A program made the translations under genes and the position numbers. A stretch of DNA of 64,000 bases, taken from the NCBI RefSeq assembly GCF_015831355.1, contig NZ_JADWYR010000001.1:2604001-2668000 (forward strand), read 5' to 3'. This DNA is from Panacibacter microcysteis (GTDB lineage: Bacteria > Bacteroidota > Bacteroidia > Chitinophagales > Chitinophagaceae). The notes beneath the pieces were generated by a model, which saw only the letters and a program-made list of their open reading frames with translations, had not been told where the DNA came from and did no database searches. Shown here piece after piece: positions 8,276 through 16,475 of the stretch (position 1 is the first letter of the stretch; every line of letters begins with the position of its first letter).

Positions 8276-8902
8276 ATGTCAATTGTACACACCATCAAAT
8301 CCAACGACCGCTTAAAGAACTTTGTGCATTGGCTGCTTATACCCAAACACCAGGCAAGGCCACGCACATGGGTAAAGTTTTTTGTAAACCCCGTGTACCA
8401 CAAAAAGGGTAAAGGCGTTACCATCTGCAGGCGTACACGCATGGATGTGTTGCCTTTTAATCCCTTCAGTATCGGGCATTACAGCACAATTGAAGATTTT
8501 GCAACAGTGAACAATGGCGTGGGCCCCGTGCATATAGGAAGCAACACACGCATCGGTATCGGCAATGTGGTAATTGGCCCGGTAAATATTGGCAACGATG
8601 TTATTCTTGCACAGAATATCGTTATCAGCGGTCTCAATCATGGTTATAAAGATGTTAGTATACCTATTCACCAGCAGCCGGTTTCAACGGCACTCATTAC
8701 TATTGAAGATGAATGTTGGATAGGTGCAAATGCAGTCATTACTGCCGGCGTTACCATCGGTAAGCACAGTGTAATTGCAGCCGGCGCGGTTGTTACAAAA
8801 GATATACCTGCATACAGCGTAGCTGTTGGCAACCCTGCAAGAGTAATCAGGCGTTACAACCACCAGTTGAAAGACTGGGAAGCCGTTAGCAGCAAAAAGT
8901 AA
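8276..8902 (+). CDS. Left-handed beta-helix (hexapeptide) acyltransferase
   Basis: A 208-residue acetyltransferase of the WbbJ/LacA type. From about residue 60 there are repeated hexapeptide turns (IGSNTRIGIGNVVIGPVNIG and IEDECWIGANAVITAG). The catalytic His is likely in ISGLNHGYKD. The closing GAVVTKDIPAYSVAVGNPARVI is characteristic. It should transfer an acetyl group from acetyl-CoA to a hydroxyl of the exopolysaccharide repeat or a precursor sugar. It sits 3 nt after a glycosyltransferase gene. SPR copy R3 begins 12 nt after its stop. Confidence 0.88.
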   Translation: MSIVHTIKSNDRLKNFVHWLLIPKHQARPRTWVKFFVNPVYHKKGKGVTICRRTRMDVLPFNPFSIGHYSTIEDFATVNNGVGPVHIGSNTRIGIGNVVIGPVNIGNDVILAQNIVISGLNHGYKDVSIPIHQQPVSTALITIEDECWIGANAVITAGVTIGKHSVIAAGAVVTKDIPAYSVAVGNPARVIRRYNHQLKDWEAVSSKK

Positions 8903-8914
8903 AGGATGATGAAA

Positions 8915-8981
8915 CCGGCTGCAGTACAGGCATTGGGCTCCTGTTGTGTCACTCACTTGTACTGTTGAATCTTTGAGCAGC
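8915..8981 (+). repeat. SPR repeat copy R3 (type B core)
   Basis: The core is at 8943-8962. CCGGCTGCAG starts 28 nt before it and CAGC 15 nt after it. The unit begins 12 nt after the acetyltransferase stop, in sense. A further tail GCGAAGACCGAAGCAAAGC follows, nearly the same as the tail of R24. Confidence 0.9.
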
Positions 8982-9048
8982 AACTGCGAAGACCGAAGCA
9001 AAGCAATGATCTCTTAGTGTTGTAATAAATTTTTTTTTGACCAGACGA

Positions 9049-9954
9049 ATGAATCAGCAATATCCTAAAGTGTCCATCATTACAGTTAACTTCAACGGAA
9101 CTGAAGTAACAAGGGCATTATTACACTCGCTCGAAAAACTAACCTGGCCCAATTGGGAAGTAATTGTTGTAGACAATGGCTCCCGAACCCCCTGCAATAT
9201 TTTAGCACAAGAATTTAGCTGGATAAAATATGTTGAAACAGGTGCCAATCTTGGTTTTGCCGGTGGCAATAATAAAGGCATTGAAGTGGCAGAAGGCGAT
9301 TACCTGTTGTTATTAAACAACGATACAGAAGTAGCGCCGGATTTTTTAGCACCACTTGTTACGCGTATGCAACAGGATGAACGCATTGGCGTGGTGTGCC
9401 CCAAACTATTATATTTTGATCAGCCGGATGTTATACAATTTGCAGGGTTCTCGCCTATTAACCCGGTTACAGGCAGGGGCTTTACCATCGGTTATCTTGA
9501 GCAGGACAAAGGACAATACAATACCGCAAAAGAAACATCGAGGGCACACGGTGCAGCCATGATGTTCTCCCGACGGGCATTTAAAAAAGTTGGAATGATG
9601 GCCGAGCTTTTCTTTCTCTATTACGAAGAAATGGATTACTGCGAAAGATTTAAAAGAGCCGGTTATACGATCTGGTACGAACCGGCAAGCGTGGTGTGGC
9701 ATAAAGAATCCATCAGTACCGGCAAAGGCTCTGTACTTAAAACGTACTACTATAGCCGCAACAGGTTATTGTACCTGCGCAGGAACACATCTGGCTTAAA
9801 GAAGTTGTTGATGTACCTGTATTACTATGCGGTTGCTGTACCAAAAAATATGTTGCAGTTTGTAAGCAAAAGAGAATGGGACCATATGAATGTCTTCTGG
9901 AAAGGGTTTGTATGGAACTTCTCTCATGGTACAAAAGACGTGCATGATCAATAA
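9049..9954 (+). CDS. Glycosyltransferase, family 2 (rhamnosyltransferase-like)
   Basis: A 301-residue GT2 enzyme. The ATG at 9049 is preferred over an in-frame TTG at 9037. The hallmarks SIITVNFNGTEVT, VIVVDNGS, NLGFAGGNNKGI and LLLNNDTEV (the DxD region) are typical of the rhamnosyltransferase-like group. RAHGAAMMFSRRAF and FLYYEEMDYCERFKRAGY mark the acceptor site. The C-terminal hydrophobic stretch may bind the membrane surface. It is the third gene of the plus-strand polysaccharide operon; the sugar is not determined. Confidence 0.87.
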   Translation: MNQQYPKVSIITVNFNGTEVTRALLHSLEKLTWPNWEVIVVDNGSRTPCNILAQEFSWIKYVETGANLGFAGGNNKGIEVAEGDYLLLLNNDTEVAPDFLAPLVTRMQQDERIGVVCPKLLYFDQPDVIQFAGFSPINPVTGRGFTIGYLEQDKGQYNTAKETSRAHGAAMMFSRRAFKKVGMMAELFFLYYEEMDYCERFKRAGYTIWYEPASVVWHKESISTGKGSVLKTYYYSRNRLLYLRRNTSGLKKLLMYLYYYAVAVPKNMLQFVSKREWDHMNVFWKGFVWNFSHGTKDVHDQ

Positions 9955-10001
9955 TGTAATAGCAGGGCTTTTGGCGGCATGCCGGAAAGCAGCACGCTGC
10001 A

Positions 10002-10066
10002 GCTGCATACAGCGCTGCAGTACAAGTGAGTGACACAACCAAAGCTGCACAGCGGTATACAGCCCG
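10002..10066 (-). repeat. SPR repeat copy R4 (type B core)
   Basis: The minus-strand core is at 10020-10039. CGGGC lies 27 nt before it and CAGC 14 nt after it. It sits in antisense between two co-oriented glycosyltransferase genes. Confidence 0.87.
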
Positions 10067-10093
10067 TCTCATAATAAAAATAAAACGAACAGT

Positions 10094-11221
10094 ATGCGTA
10101 TAGGAATAGAGGCACAAAGAATTTTTCGTCCTAAAAAACACGGGATGGATATTGTGATTCTTGAAGTGTTGAAACAGTTGCAACACCTGCAATCGGCTGA
10201 TGAATTTTTTGTATATGCGCAACCAGACAGTGATACCAAAACTTTAACCAACGGCCATAACATCAACCTGCAAATGGCGGGGCCTGCATCGTACCCGGTG
10301 TGGGAGCAGAAAGTGCTGCCTGCATCTGTAAAAAAAGATAAGGTGAAGCTCCTGCATTGTACCAGCAATACCGCACCTGTTACAGTAAAAGTACCACTGG
10401 TGGTAACAATACATGATATTATTTACCTGGAAAAATGGATGATACGCGAAGGAAGCTGGTACCAGCGGTTTGGTAACCTGTACAGGAGATGGAATGTGCC
10501 GAAGATTGCCGACCGTGCTGAAATGATCATTACTGTAAGCGACTATGAAAGAGAACGTATTATAGACGGGCTGCATATAAAGCCCGAAAGAGTGCGAACA
10601 ATTTATAATGCTTGCGGCACGCACTTTACGCCTGAGCGCGATAGCGTAAAGCTGAAAGCGTTTAAGGAGAAAATGAAGTTGCCCGACAGGTTTATTTTAT
10701 TCCTCGGTAATACCGACCCCAAGAAAAATTTGCCGAATGTAATAAGGGCGCTGGGCATCATTCATAGTAAGGGCAAACTCGATTTTAAACTGGTAATGCC
10801 CGATTTTGGCCGCGATGGATTGCTGAATATCCTGAAGCAACAGCACAATGAACACCTGGTAGATCATATTATGCTTACGGGATATATTCCCAATAATGAA
10901 TTGCCCGATCTGTACCGGCTTGCAGAAATATTCCTCTATCCGTCATTGCGCGAAAGCTTTGGTATACCTATTCTTGAGGCGATGGCATGTGGCACGCCGG
11001 TTATAACCAGCAATACTTCTGCCATGCCCGAAGTAGCCGGTAAAGATGCATTGCTGGTAGACCCGCTGAAAGCAGAACAGATAGCAGAAACCATACTACA
11101 GTTGCTGAATAATGATACATTAAGAAAAAATACTGTTGCATACGGTATACAAAGAGCAGCTTCTTTTTCCTGGAGCAAAACAGCAAAAGAAGTGGTCGAT
11201 GTATACCACACACTCTCATAA
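10094..11221 (+). CDS. Glycosyltransferase, family 4 (GT-B)
   Basis: A 375-residue GT-B retaining glycosyltransferase. The N-terminal domain includes LLHCTSNTAPV and VVTIHDIIYLE. The C-terminal domain has FILFLGNTDPKKNLPNVIRA, LTGYIPNNELPDLYRLAEIFLYPSLRESFGIPILEAMACGTPVI (residues roughly 250-310) with the nucleotide-sugar-binding E-x7-E pattern, then TSNTSAMPEVAG. It should transfer a hexose to the growing repeat unit in the cytoplasm. It is the last gene of the plus-strand operon, separated from the GT2 gene by repeat R4. Confidence 0.9.
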   Translation: MRIGIEAQRIFRPKKHGMDIVILEVLKQLQHLQSADEFFVYAQPDSDTKTLTNGHNINLQMAGPASYPVWEQKVLPASVKKDKVKLLHCTSNTAPVTVKVPLVVTIHDIIYLEKWMIREGSWYQRFGNLYRRWNVPKIADRAEMIITVSDYERERIIDGLHIKPERVRTIYNACGTHFTPERDSVKLKAFKEKMKLPDRFILFLGNTDPKKNLPNVIRALGIIHSKGKLDFKLVMPDFGRDGLLNILKQQHNEHLVDHIMLTGYIPNNELPDLYRLAEIFLYPSLRESFGIPILEAMACGTPVITSNTSAMPEVAGKDALLVDPLKAEQIAETILQLLNNDTLRKNTVAYGIQRAASFSWSKTAKEVVDVYHTLS

Positions 11222-11317
11222 GCGTTACATCTTTATGGGAATTTAAGCGCTTGTAGTGGTTGCTACTACAGTCGCTGTGGCTTTACGCTTCTAATTTCGT
11301 AATAATAAATCCTTTAT

Positions 11318-13369
11318 ATGAAAAGACAATTACTGTGCGCCATGGCTTGTGTGGCACTTATGGCATCCTGCAAGAAGACTGATAATGCTCCGCAGGAGCC
11401 TGTCGACCCTGTTGAAACAAACCCCATTGCTCCCGACGGCTTCAACTTTACAACATCAAAAGAAGTAAGTGTAAACGTTGCACTTAAAACAAATGATGAT
11501 AAGCCACTAAGCGGAGTACTGGTAAACTTTTACAGTACAACAAATGTGAAGAGTGCGCTGTTTACCGCGTTGAGCGATGCCAATGGAAACATTGCAGCAA
11601 AGATCGTGGTACCTGCTTATATGGATACTGTATTGATCGATCCATCGTACATTGGCTTATTAAGAAATGCACTCGGTATCATCAATGGAAACAGTATCTC
11701 ATGCACGATTGGTGGCAGCGAAGGTTACAGCGGAGACATCAAAGCGAATGAAACCAACATCGGCGATCAGCTTGTAGCAAGTACTTTGTCATACGATCAT
11801 TCAGTTACCGGTAAAGAAAGTGGTATCACCTATAGCTACCTCGGCGGCTATGACAACAATGGCAGGCCGGATAACCGCGAAGCATCAGCTGCTATTTCTG
11901 CTGAACTATTGTCCTTCATCAATGCATCTTTACCTGAGCAAAAACCTGTTCCTACCTACCACCCGGATTTCTTAACTGAAAGCGCTGCAACCAACCTCAG
12001 CATCGAAAAGCTTTCAGATGTTTGGGTTACGTTTGTGCACGAAGGTGCAGGGTATTACAATTCACTCGGCTATTACACGTACAAAACGGCCAATCCGCCA
12101 AAATCTTTAAGTGATATCGATGCAATTAAGATCGCTATACCCAATGCATCGCTTTCCGGTTCGGGTGGTGCTATGCGTTCGGGCGATAAAATCAAAATCG
12201 GCAGATTCGATGCGGGTACATCTATTGGGTTTGTGTTGCTGCAAAATGCATGGAACAGCAGTACAAGAAAAGTAAACACAGATGCCACCAAGTTTTTTGG
12301 CGATGATTTGCTCAACAATGAAAAAGCAGGCTACAAAAGGCATACGGTGTTGTTGTACGATGATAAAAACAAACTGTTTTTACAGGGCTTCGAAGATCTT
12401 CAGCGCGACAATGGCAGTTCTGATAATGATTTTAACGATCTTATTTTTTATGCAACATCCAATCCTGTAGATGGTATTTCTGTAGATAAAGTAAATCCCA
12501 TCGATAAGCCGATCGATTCAGATGGCGACGGCGTTACAGATGTGTATGATAAATTTCCAAATGATGCTACCAAAGCATACATCCAGTATTTCCCTTCCAA
12601 AGATGTTTGGGGCACACTTGCATTTGAAGATCTGTGGCCTTCTACAGGAGATTATGATCTTAACGACCTCGTGGTTAATTACCAGTACACGTTTATCAAT
12701 AATGCACTGAACAAAACCGTACAGATAAATGCCGACTATACCATCAAAGGCCTTGGCGCAACAAAGAAAAATGGTTTCGCTGTGCAGTTCCCATTTACAC
12801 AGGATAAAGTAAAATCTGTTACAGGGCAGGTACTCAAAGCGGGTTACATTAAGCAAAATGTAAATGGTACAGAAGCAGGGCAGAAGAATGCAGTGATCGT
12901 TCCTTTTGATGATCCCAAATCAATGGTTTCAGATCTTTATGTAAACACTACCATTGGCGGGCCGTATGCCAAGAGCGATACAGCACATGTTGTTGTTACG
13001 CTTGCAAGCGCGCTTACTGCGGCCGAGCTTGGCAGCGGGCCTTTTAACCCTTTCATTATTCTTAGCCAGCAAAGAGGTTACGAAGTGCATTTGCCCGGTA
13101 AACTTCCAACAGATCTTGCAGATGCAAAATTGTTTGGTACAGGAGAAGACCGTACATCTGCTGCCAAAGCAAAATATTATCTCACGGCAAACAACTGGCC
13201 ATGGGCACTAAGTTTTGTAGAAGATTTCGAATATCCTTCAGAAGGTAACAACATTTCCAAAGTTTACAACTACTTTCTTAAGTGGGCAGAAACCGGCGGC
13301 ATGCAAAATGTAGATTGGTACAAAAATGTATCAGGCAACAGGAAGAACGATCTTATCTATAAACACTAA
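11318..13369 (+). CDS. LruC-domain lipoprotein
   Basis: A 683-residue lipoprotein with signal peptide and lipobox LMASC (C18). A carboxypeptidase-regulatory-like fold (about 50-110) is followed by a DUF4114-type segment, RDNGSSDNDFNDLIFYA. Next come a Ca-binding-like acidic stretch DSDGDGVTDVYDKFPNDA and the LruC/DUF4842 core, with WPSTGDYDLNDLVVNYQY. These acidic loops suggest calcium binding. Location is probably the outer membrane or cell surface. Standing between two blocks of exopolysaccharide genes, it may help retain polymer at the surface, but its role is unknown. An intrinsic terminator follows. Confidence 0.88.
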   Translation: MKRQLLCAMACVALMASCKKTDNAPQEPVDPVETNPIAPDGFNFTTSKEVSVNVALKTNDDKPLSGVLVNFYSTTNVKSALFTALSDANGNIAAKIVVPAYMDTVLIDPSYIGLLRNALGIINGNSISCTIGGSEGYSGDIKANETNIGDQLVASTLSYDHSVTGKESGITYSYLGGYDNNGRPDNREASAAISAELLSFINASLPEQKPVPTYHPDFLTESAATNLSIEKLSDVWVTFVHEGAGYYNSLGYYTYKTANPPKSLSDIDAIKIAIPNASLSGSGGAMRSGDKIKIGRFDAGTSIGFVLLQNAWNSSTRKVNTDATKFFGDDLLNNEKAGYKRHTVLLYDDKNKLFLQGFEDLQRDNGSSDNDFNDLIFYATSNPVDGISVDKVNPIDKPIDSDGDGVTDVYDKFPNDATKAYIQYFPSKDVWGTLAFEDLWPSTGDYDLNDLVVNYQYTFINNALNKTVQINADYTIKGLGATKKNGFAVQFPFTQDKVKSVTGQVLKAGYIKQNVNGTEAGQKNAVIVPFDDPKSMVSDLYVNTTIGGPYAKSDTAHVVVTLASALTAAELGSGPFNPFIILSQQRGYEVHLPGKLPTDLADAKLFGTGEDRTSAAKAKYYLTANNWPWALSFVEDFEYPSEGNNISKVYNYFLKWAETGGMQNVDWYKNVSGNRKNDLIYKH

Positions 13370-13389
13370 CCACTTATAACAACTCAGGA

Positions 13390-13416
13390 AGCCGCTTTTA
13401 ATGAGCGGCTTTTTTT
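13390..13416 (+). terminator. Intrinsic terminator after the LruC-domain gene
   Basis: The stem AGCCGC / GCGGCT with a 9-nt loop is followed by six T, 20 nt after the stop codon. Confidence 0.85.
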
Positions 13417-13430
13417 GTGTGTACCCAACA

Positions 13431-13490
13431 CCGGTTTGTTATGGCATCGTTCCTTGCGTCGCACTCTTGTACGGCATATCTTTATGCAGC
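13431..13490 (+). repeat. SPR repeat copy R5 (type A core)
   Basis: The core is at 13453-13472, with C instead of G at position 1. CAGC lies 14 nt after it. The left arm CCGG is only 22 nt away, shorter than usual. The copy is in sense, beyond the LruC gene terminator. Confidence 0.82.
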
Positions 13491-13588
13491 ACTTGCGGGT
13501 ACCGTCACGTTACAATTGGTTACACGTGGTAAAAAGAAGGTCATTAAAAAGATCATCCGCTGTTTTTATAGCTACATGAATACTGCAC

Positions 13589-14134
13589 ATGAGCAATGTA
13601 TTGTCTGTAAGAGAAATTACGCATAACGATGTGCCATTAATAACGAACTACTGGCTTACAGCTTCAGCTTCGCATCTGAATGCTATGGGAGTAGATGTAT
13701 ATAAAATGCCCTCCGCAGCAGAATGGAAGAAAATGTTGTATGACCAGTTAAACCAGCCTTACAAGCAAAAGAAAGCGTACTGCATCATCTGGCTTATAGA
13801 TGGTGTGCCTGTTGGTCATTCCAACATCAACAAAATACAATTTGGGAAAGAAGCGTATATGCACCTGCATCTGTGGAATGTTTCCACAAGGGCAAAAGGT
13901 AGTGGTGTGCGTTTTATACAAATGTCTTTGCCTTATTACTTTAAAAATTATCAGCTCGATACATTATACTGCGAGCCGTATGCTTTAAATCCTGCTCCCA
14001 ATAAAACATTACCCAAAGCAGGCTTTGATTTCGTAAAGCAATACCGTACTATACCTGGCTTTTTAAATGCTGAGCAGGAAGTAAATCTGTGGCAGTTAAC
14101 AAAAGAAGCATATGTAAGATTGTACAAACGCTAA
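13589..14134 (+). CDS. GNAT-family N-acetyltransferase
   Basis: A 181-residue protein with the GNAT fold. It opens SVREITHNDVPLITNYW; the central strand AYCIIWLIDGVPVGHSNINKI is the beta2-beta4 region; GSGVRFIQMSLPYYF sits where the acetyl-CoA pyrophosphate loop is expected. YALNPAPNKTLPKAGFDFVKQY resembles the NxxAxxxxxKxGF motif of RimJ/RimL-like enzymes. The substrate is unknown. Its stop lies 2 nt from the stop of the convergent acyltransferase gene. Confidence 0.75.
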   Translation: MSNVLSVREITHNDVPLITNYWLTASASHLNAMGVDVYKMPSAAEWKKMLYDQLNQPYKQKKAYCIIWLIDGVPVGHSNINKIQFGKEAYMHLHLWNVSTRAKGSGVRFIQMSLPYYFKNYQLDTLYCEPYALNPAPNKTLPKAGFDFVKQYRTIPGFLNAEQEVNLWQLTKEAYVRLYKR

Positions 14135-14136
14135 CG

Positions 14137-15186
14137 TTATGTTGTGGCAATATTCACCACTTTTAATACCGGCTCTTTTGTTTCCTTTACAATGCCCAGT
14201 AAATACCTGTTGGTGAAGCTCCATTTTTGTATCAGCCAAACTAAAGTAAGAATTGTAGCAAGCGTTAAAAGTCCTACACCAAAACCCTGCAGGTTGGTTG
14301 CGTGTTTTTTCTCAGGGTCACCAATTATTCTGTAGATAATAAAAATGATCATTGGGTGGTATAAGTAAATACCAAGCGATTGTTTATTGGTAAGCAATAT
14401 CAGCTTGTTTTGAAACCAGTTTTGTGGCGCCGCATAGATCAGCAGGAACAATACGAGGCTGCTATTGAATATCATGTAAGGTATTACAGTTGCTAAGTCT
14501 GGTACATGGCTGTAAACAAATACAACGATCGAAGTGAAAGCAATAACAATGGTGGCAAGCAAAAAAAGCGGGTGCGGGAAAAACTTTACCAGCTCATTTC
14601 TCAAACTAAAACCTGTAAGAAAGAAAAACAGGTAGGCATAAAGTCTTTTTTCTCCAAACCAATACAATGGTTGTTCAGAAACGGGCAACTGGTTATCCCT
14701 GTAAAAGATGTACCAGCAAATCGTAATACAACCGGTTAAAAATACTAAAGGCTTTACGGGTATTTTAAACCTCGTTACAACATAACATAGCATTGCGCCC
14801 ATAAAATATGCTGGTACATACCATAGATGAAAGAAAGGGTAAAGCAAATCTGTTGGGGTCAGTTCATATAAGGACCTGCCGCGTAAACTAAAAGGCAGGT
14901 ATAACAAAGATGCAATAAGCCATGGTATAAATAAGCGCTGCGTCAGCCTTTTCAGGTAACTGCGCAAACCATATTTAAAAGCAGATGCCTTAAGCAGGTA
15001 ACCGCTTACAGCCAGGAATACCGGCATGTGAAAAAAGTAATTGAAGTACAACAACATTCCATCCGGTAAAGAGTGCGTGAAGATCACCAGTAATATCAAT
15101 GTGCCCTTTGCAGCATTTAAGCCAGGGTATACTTTACCAATGCCGCTGCCTTGTACCGCATACAATTGCTTAATGTATTTATACAT
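14137..15186 (-). CDS. Acyltransferase-3 family membrane protein (OafA-like)
   Basis: A 349-residue integral membrane O-acyltransferase with about ten helices. It opens YPGLNAAKGTLILLVIFTHSLP, where the conserved family His is in FTH. PFFHLWYVPAYFMGAMLCY and the late SLGIYLYHPMIIFIIY also fit the family. The start at 15186 puts the first helix near the N-terminus and makes an 8-nt overlap (ATGTATAA) with the glycosyltransferase stop. A longer frame up to 15291 exists but would intrude 113 nt into that gene. It probably acetylates or acylates the polysaccharide repeat at the inner membrane. It is the last gene of the minus-strand assembly cluster. Confidence 0.85.
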   Translation of the reverse strand: MYKYIKQLYAVQGSGIGKVYPGLNAAKGTLILLVIFTHSLPDGMLLYFNYFFHMPVFLAVSGYLLKASAFKYGLRSYLKRLTQRLFIPWLIASLLYLPFSLRGRSLYELTPTDLLYPFFHLWYVPAYFMGAMLCYVVTRFKIPVKPLVFLTGCITICWYIFYRDNQLPVSEQPLYWFGEKRLYAYLFFFLTGFSLRNELVKFFPHPLFLLATIVIAFTSIVVFVYSHVPDLATVIPYMIFNSSLVLFLLIYAAPQNWFQNKLILLTNKQSLGIYLYHPMIIFIIYRIIGDPEKKHATNLQGFGVGLLTLATILTLVWLIQKWSFTNRYLLGIVKETKEPVLKVVNIATT

Positions 15187-16387
15187 GTAAGAGTTGTTTT
15201 TGTGTCTGGTAAATCTTCTCCACACAGGCCTGCCAGGTATGCGCCTTCGCAAAGCTGATTGCTTCAGAAGCGCCTGCAGCAGATTGCTCATTCAGTGCTG
15301 CTTCTATTGCTGATATATACCCGCTTACACCTTTCGCAAGGTGCACATGCGGCAAAAACATTTGCATGGCTGGTGTATCTGTAGCAACGGTCGGTTTACC
15401 CATCGCAAGATATTCATCTATTTTTCTTGGGTAATTGCCTACTGTTAAAGGATTAATAAGTTGCGGATTCAGGCATACATCCAGGTGTTGCATGTAAGCG
15501 GGCAGATCTTCGGGTTTTTTAGCGCCAAGAAAATGAACATTTTTCATGGCATGTAACCTGCTTTGCTGAAACATGATCTCTTCGGGACCTATGAACACGA
15601 AGTGCCATTCCGGCTTTTTCATTGCCAGCTCTTCGAGTAAAGCAATATCCAGTCTTTCGCCGGTAAGAAAACCAATGTAGCCAATCCTTGGATGTGGTAT
15701 GCTCTTATATTGATCAGGTAAAGTGTAATGTTTCTTTGCATCGTATATCTCCAGCTCACAACCCTGGCCTATATCAATGCTAAGGCTATGGTGTTTTCGT
15801 GCATATTCCGCCAGGTAAGAAGAGTTGGCGAAAACGGAATCTGCATGTTGTATTGTTTTTGGTTCAATCCTGCTGCCATGAAATTTAAAATAAGGATGCT
15901 CGATCAGGTTGTCCCGTATGTAGTAAAAGTTAAGCAACGGCTGTAAATATTCTTTTGTATATAATCCGGTAAACATCTGGCTATCGTTGAATACTACGCA
16001 TTTATTGGTTTGCCATCCCAGTTCATCTATTGCCTTTTTAAGACTTTTGAAAAATCTTTTTGCATTGCTTTTGTTCAGCATGTTATATAGTGTAACCTGC
16101 TTCAGCCAGTTGATGGAAATATTCACAGACGAAGGTGTATGCACCCAAAGGTTATCGGCCACCTGTATTGTGTTCGGGTACAAACCCAATGCAATGTGTA
16201 GCCGCTTTCTGCCTGCTGCAGTATTTACCGATAACAGTGACGTCTTAATGTCAATAGCCGGGTTAACATACATAACAGGCCTCGTTTTGCTGAATTCAAC
16301 AGCAAGGTTGCGTGCATTACTGCCCAGGTTTAGTTTCCATTCCTGTTGGGCAATTACAATGTATGGTTCAACTTCTTTTAAAAACAT
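15179..16387 (-). CDS. Glycosyltransferase, GT-B fold (family 1/4-like)
   Basis: A 402-residue GT-B protein. The N-terminal domain has LGSNARNLAVEFSKTRPVMYVNP, as in TuaH-like transferases. The C-terminal Rossmann domain has PRIGYIGFLTGERLDIALLEEL, FVFIGPEEIMF, VHFLGAKKPEDLPAYMQHLDVCLNP, and the donor-site region YPRKIDEYLAMGKPTVATDTP. It would add a sugar to the lipid-linked intermediate in the cytoplasm. Its 3' end overlaps the acyltransferase start, and a 34-codon membrane ORF overlaps its 5' end, so three reading frames are packed head to tail. Sugar specificity is unknown. Confidence 0.85.
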   Translation of the reverse strand: MFLKEVEPYIVIAQQEWKLNLGSNARNLAVEFSKTRPVMYVNPAIDIKTSLLSVNTAAGRKRLHIALGLYPNTIQVADNLWVHTPSSVNISINWLKQVTLYNMLNKSNAKRFFKSLKKAIDELGWQTNKCVVFNDSQMFTGLYTKEYLQPLLNFYYIRDNLIEHPYFKFHGSRIEPKTIQHADSVFANSSYLAEYARKHHSLSIDIGQGCELEIYDAKKHYTLPDQYKSIPHPRIGYIGFLTGERLDIALLEELAMKKPEWHFVFIGPEEIMFQQSRLHAMKNVHFLGAKKPEDLPAYMQHLDVCLNPQLINPLTVGNYPRKIDEYLAMGKPTVATDTPAMQMFLPHVHLAKGVSGYISAIEAALNEQSAAGASEAISFAKAHTWQACVEKIYQTQKQLLHV

Positions 16388-16472
16388 CGCTTCGTTTTTT
16401 TGTTTTTAAACCTTGTTTAAATCCCCATATAAGTGCTATAATGGCGGGTATTGCAATAATATTCCACGGCAT
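16368..16472 (-). CDS. 34-residue single-pass membrane miniprotein (candidate)
   Basis: An ATG at 16472 lies 3 nt after the upstream GT2 stop and opens 34 codons ending TGA at 16368, overlapping the next gene by 20 nt. The product has one helix (NIIAIPAIIALIWGF) followed by a basic tail (KQGLKTKKRSDVFKR), i.e. a cytoplasmic-tail-in topology. The tight spacing on both sides suggests real translational coupling. I know no family for it. It could be an assembly partner of the neighbouring membrane glycosyltransferase. Confidence 0.5.
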   Translation of the reverse strand: MPWNIIAIPAIIALIWGFKQGLKTKKRSDVFKRS

Positions 16473-16475
16473 TGT

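Noticed and set aside
13417-13626. A 69-codon plus-strand frame between the LruC-domain gene and the acetyltransferase
   Set aside because: It reads straight through SPR copy R5; its residues come from the repeat. Similar frames across other SPR copies were dropped for the same reason.
15187-15291. Longer start of the acyltransferase-3 gene at 15291
   Set aside because: It would overlap the glycosyltransferase gene by over 100 nt, and the extra residues are not membrane-like; the 8-nt overlap start at 15186 is better.
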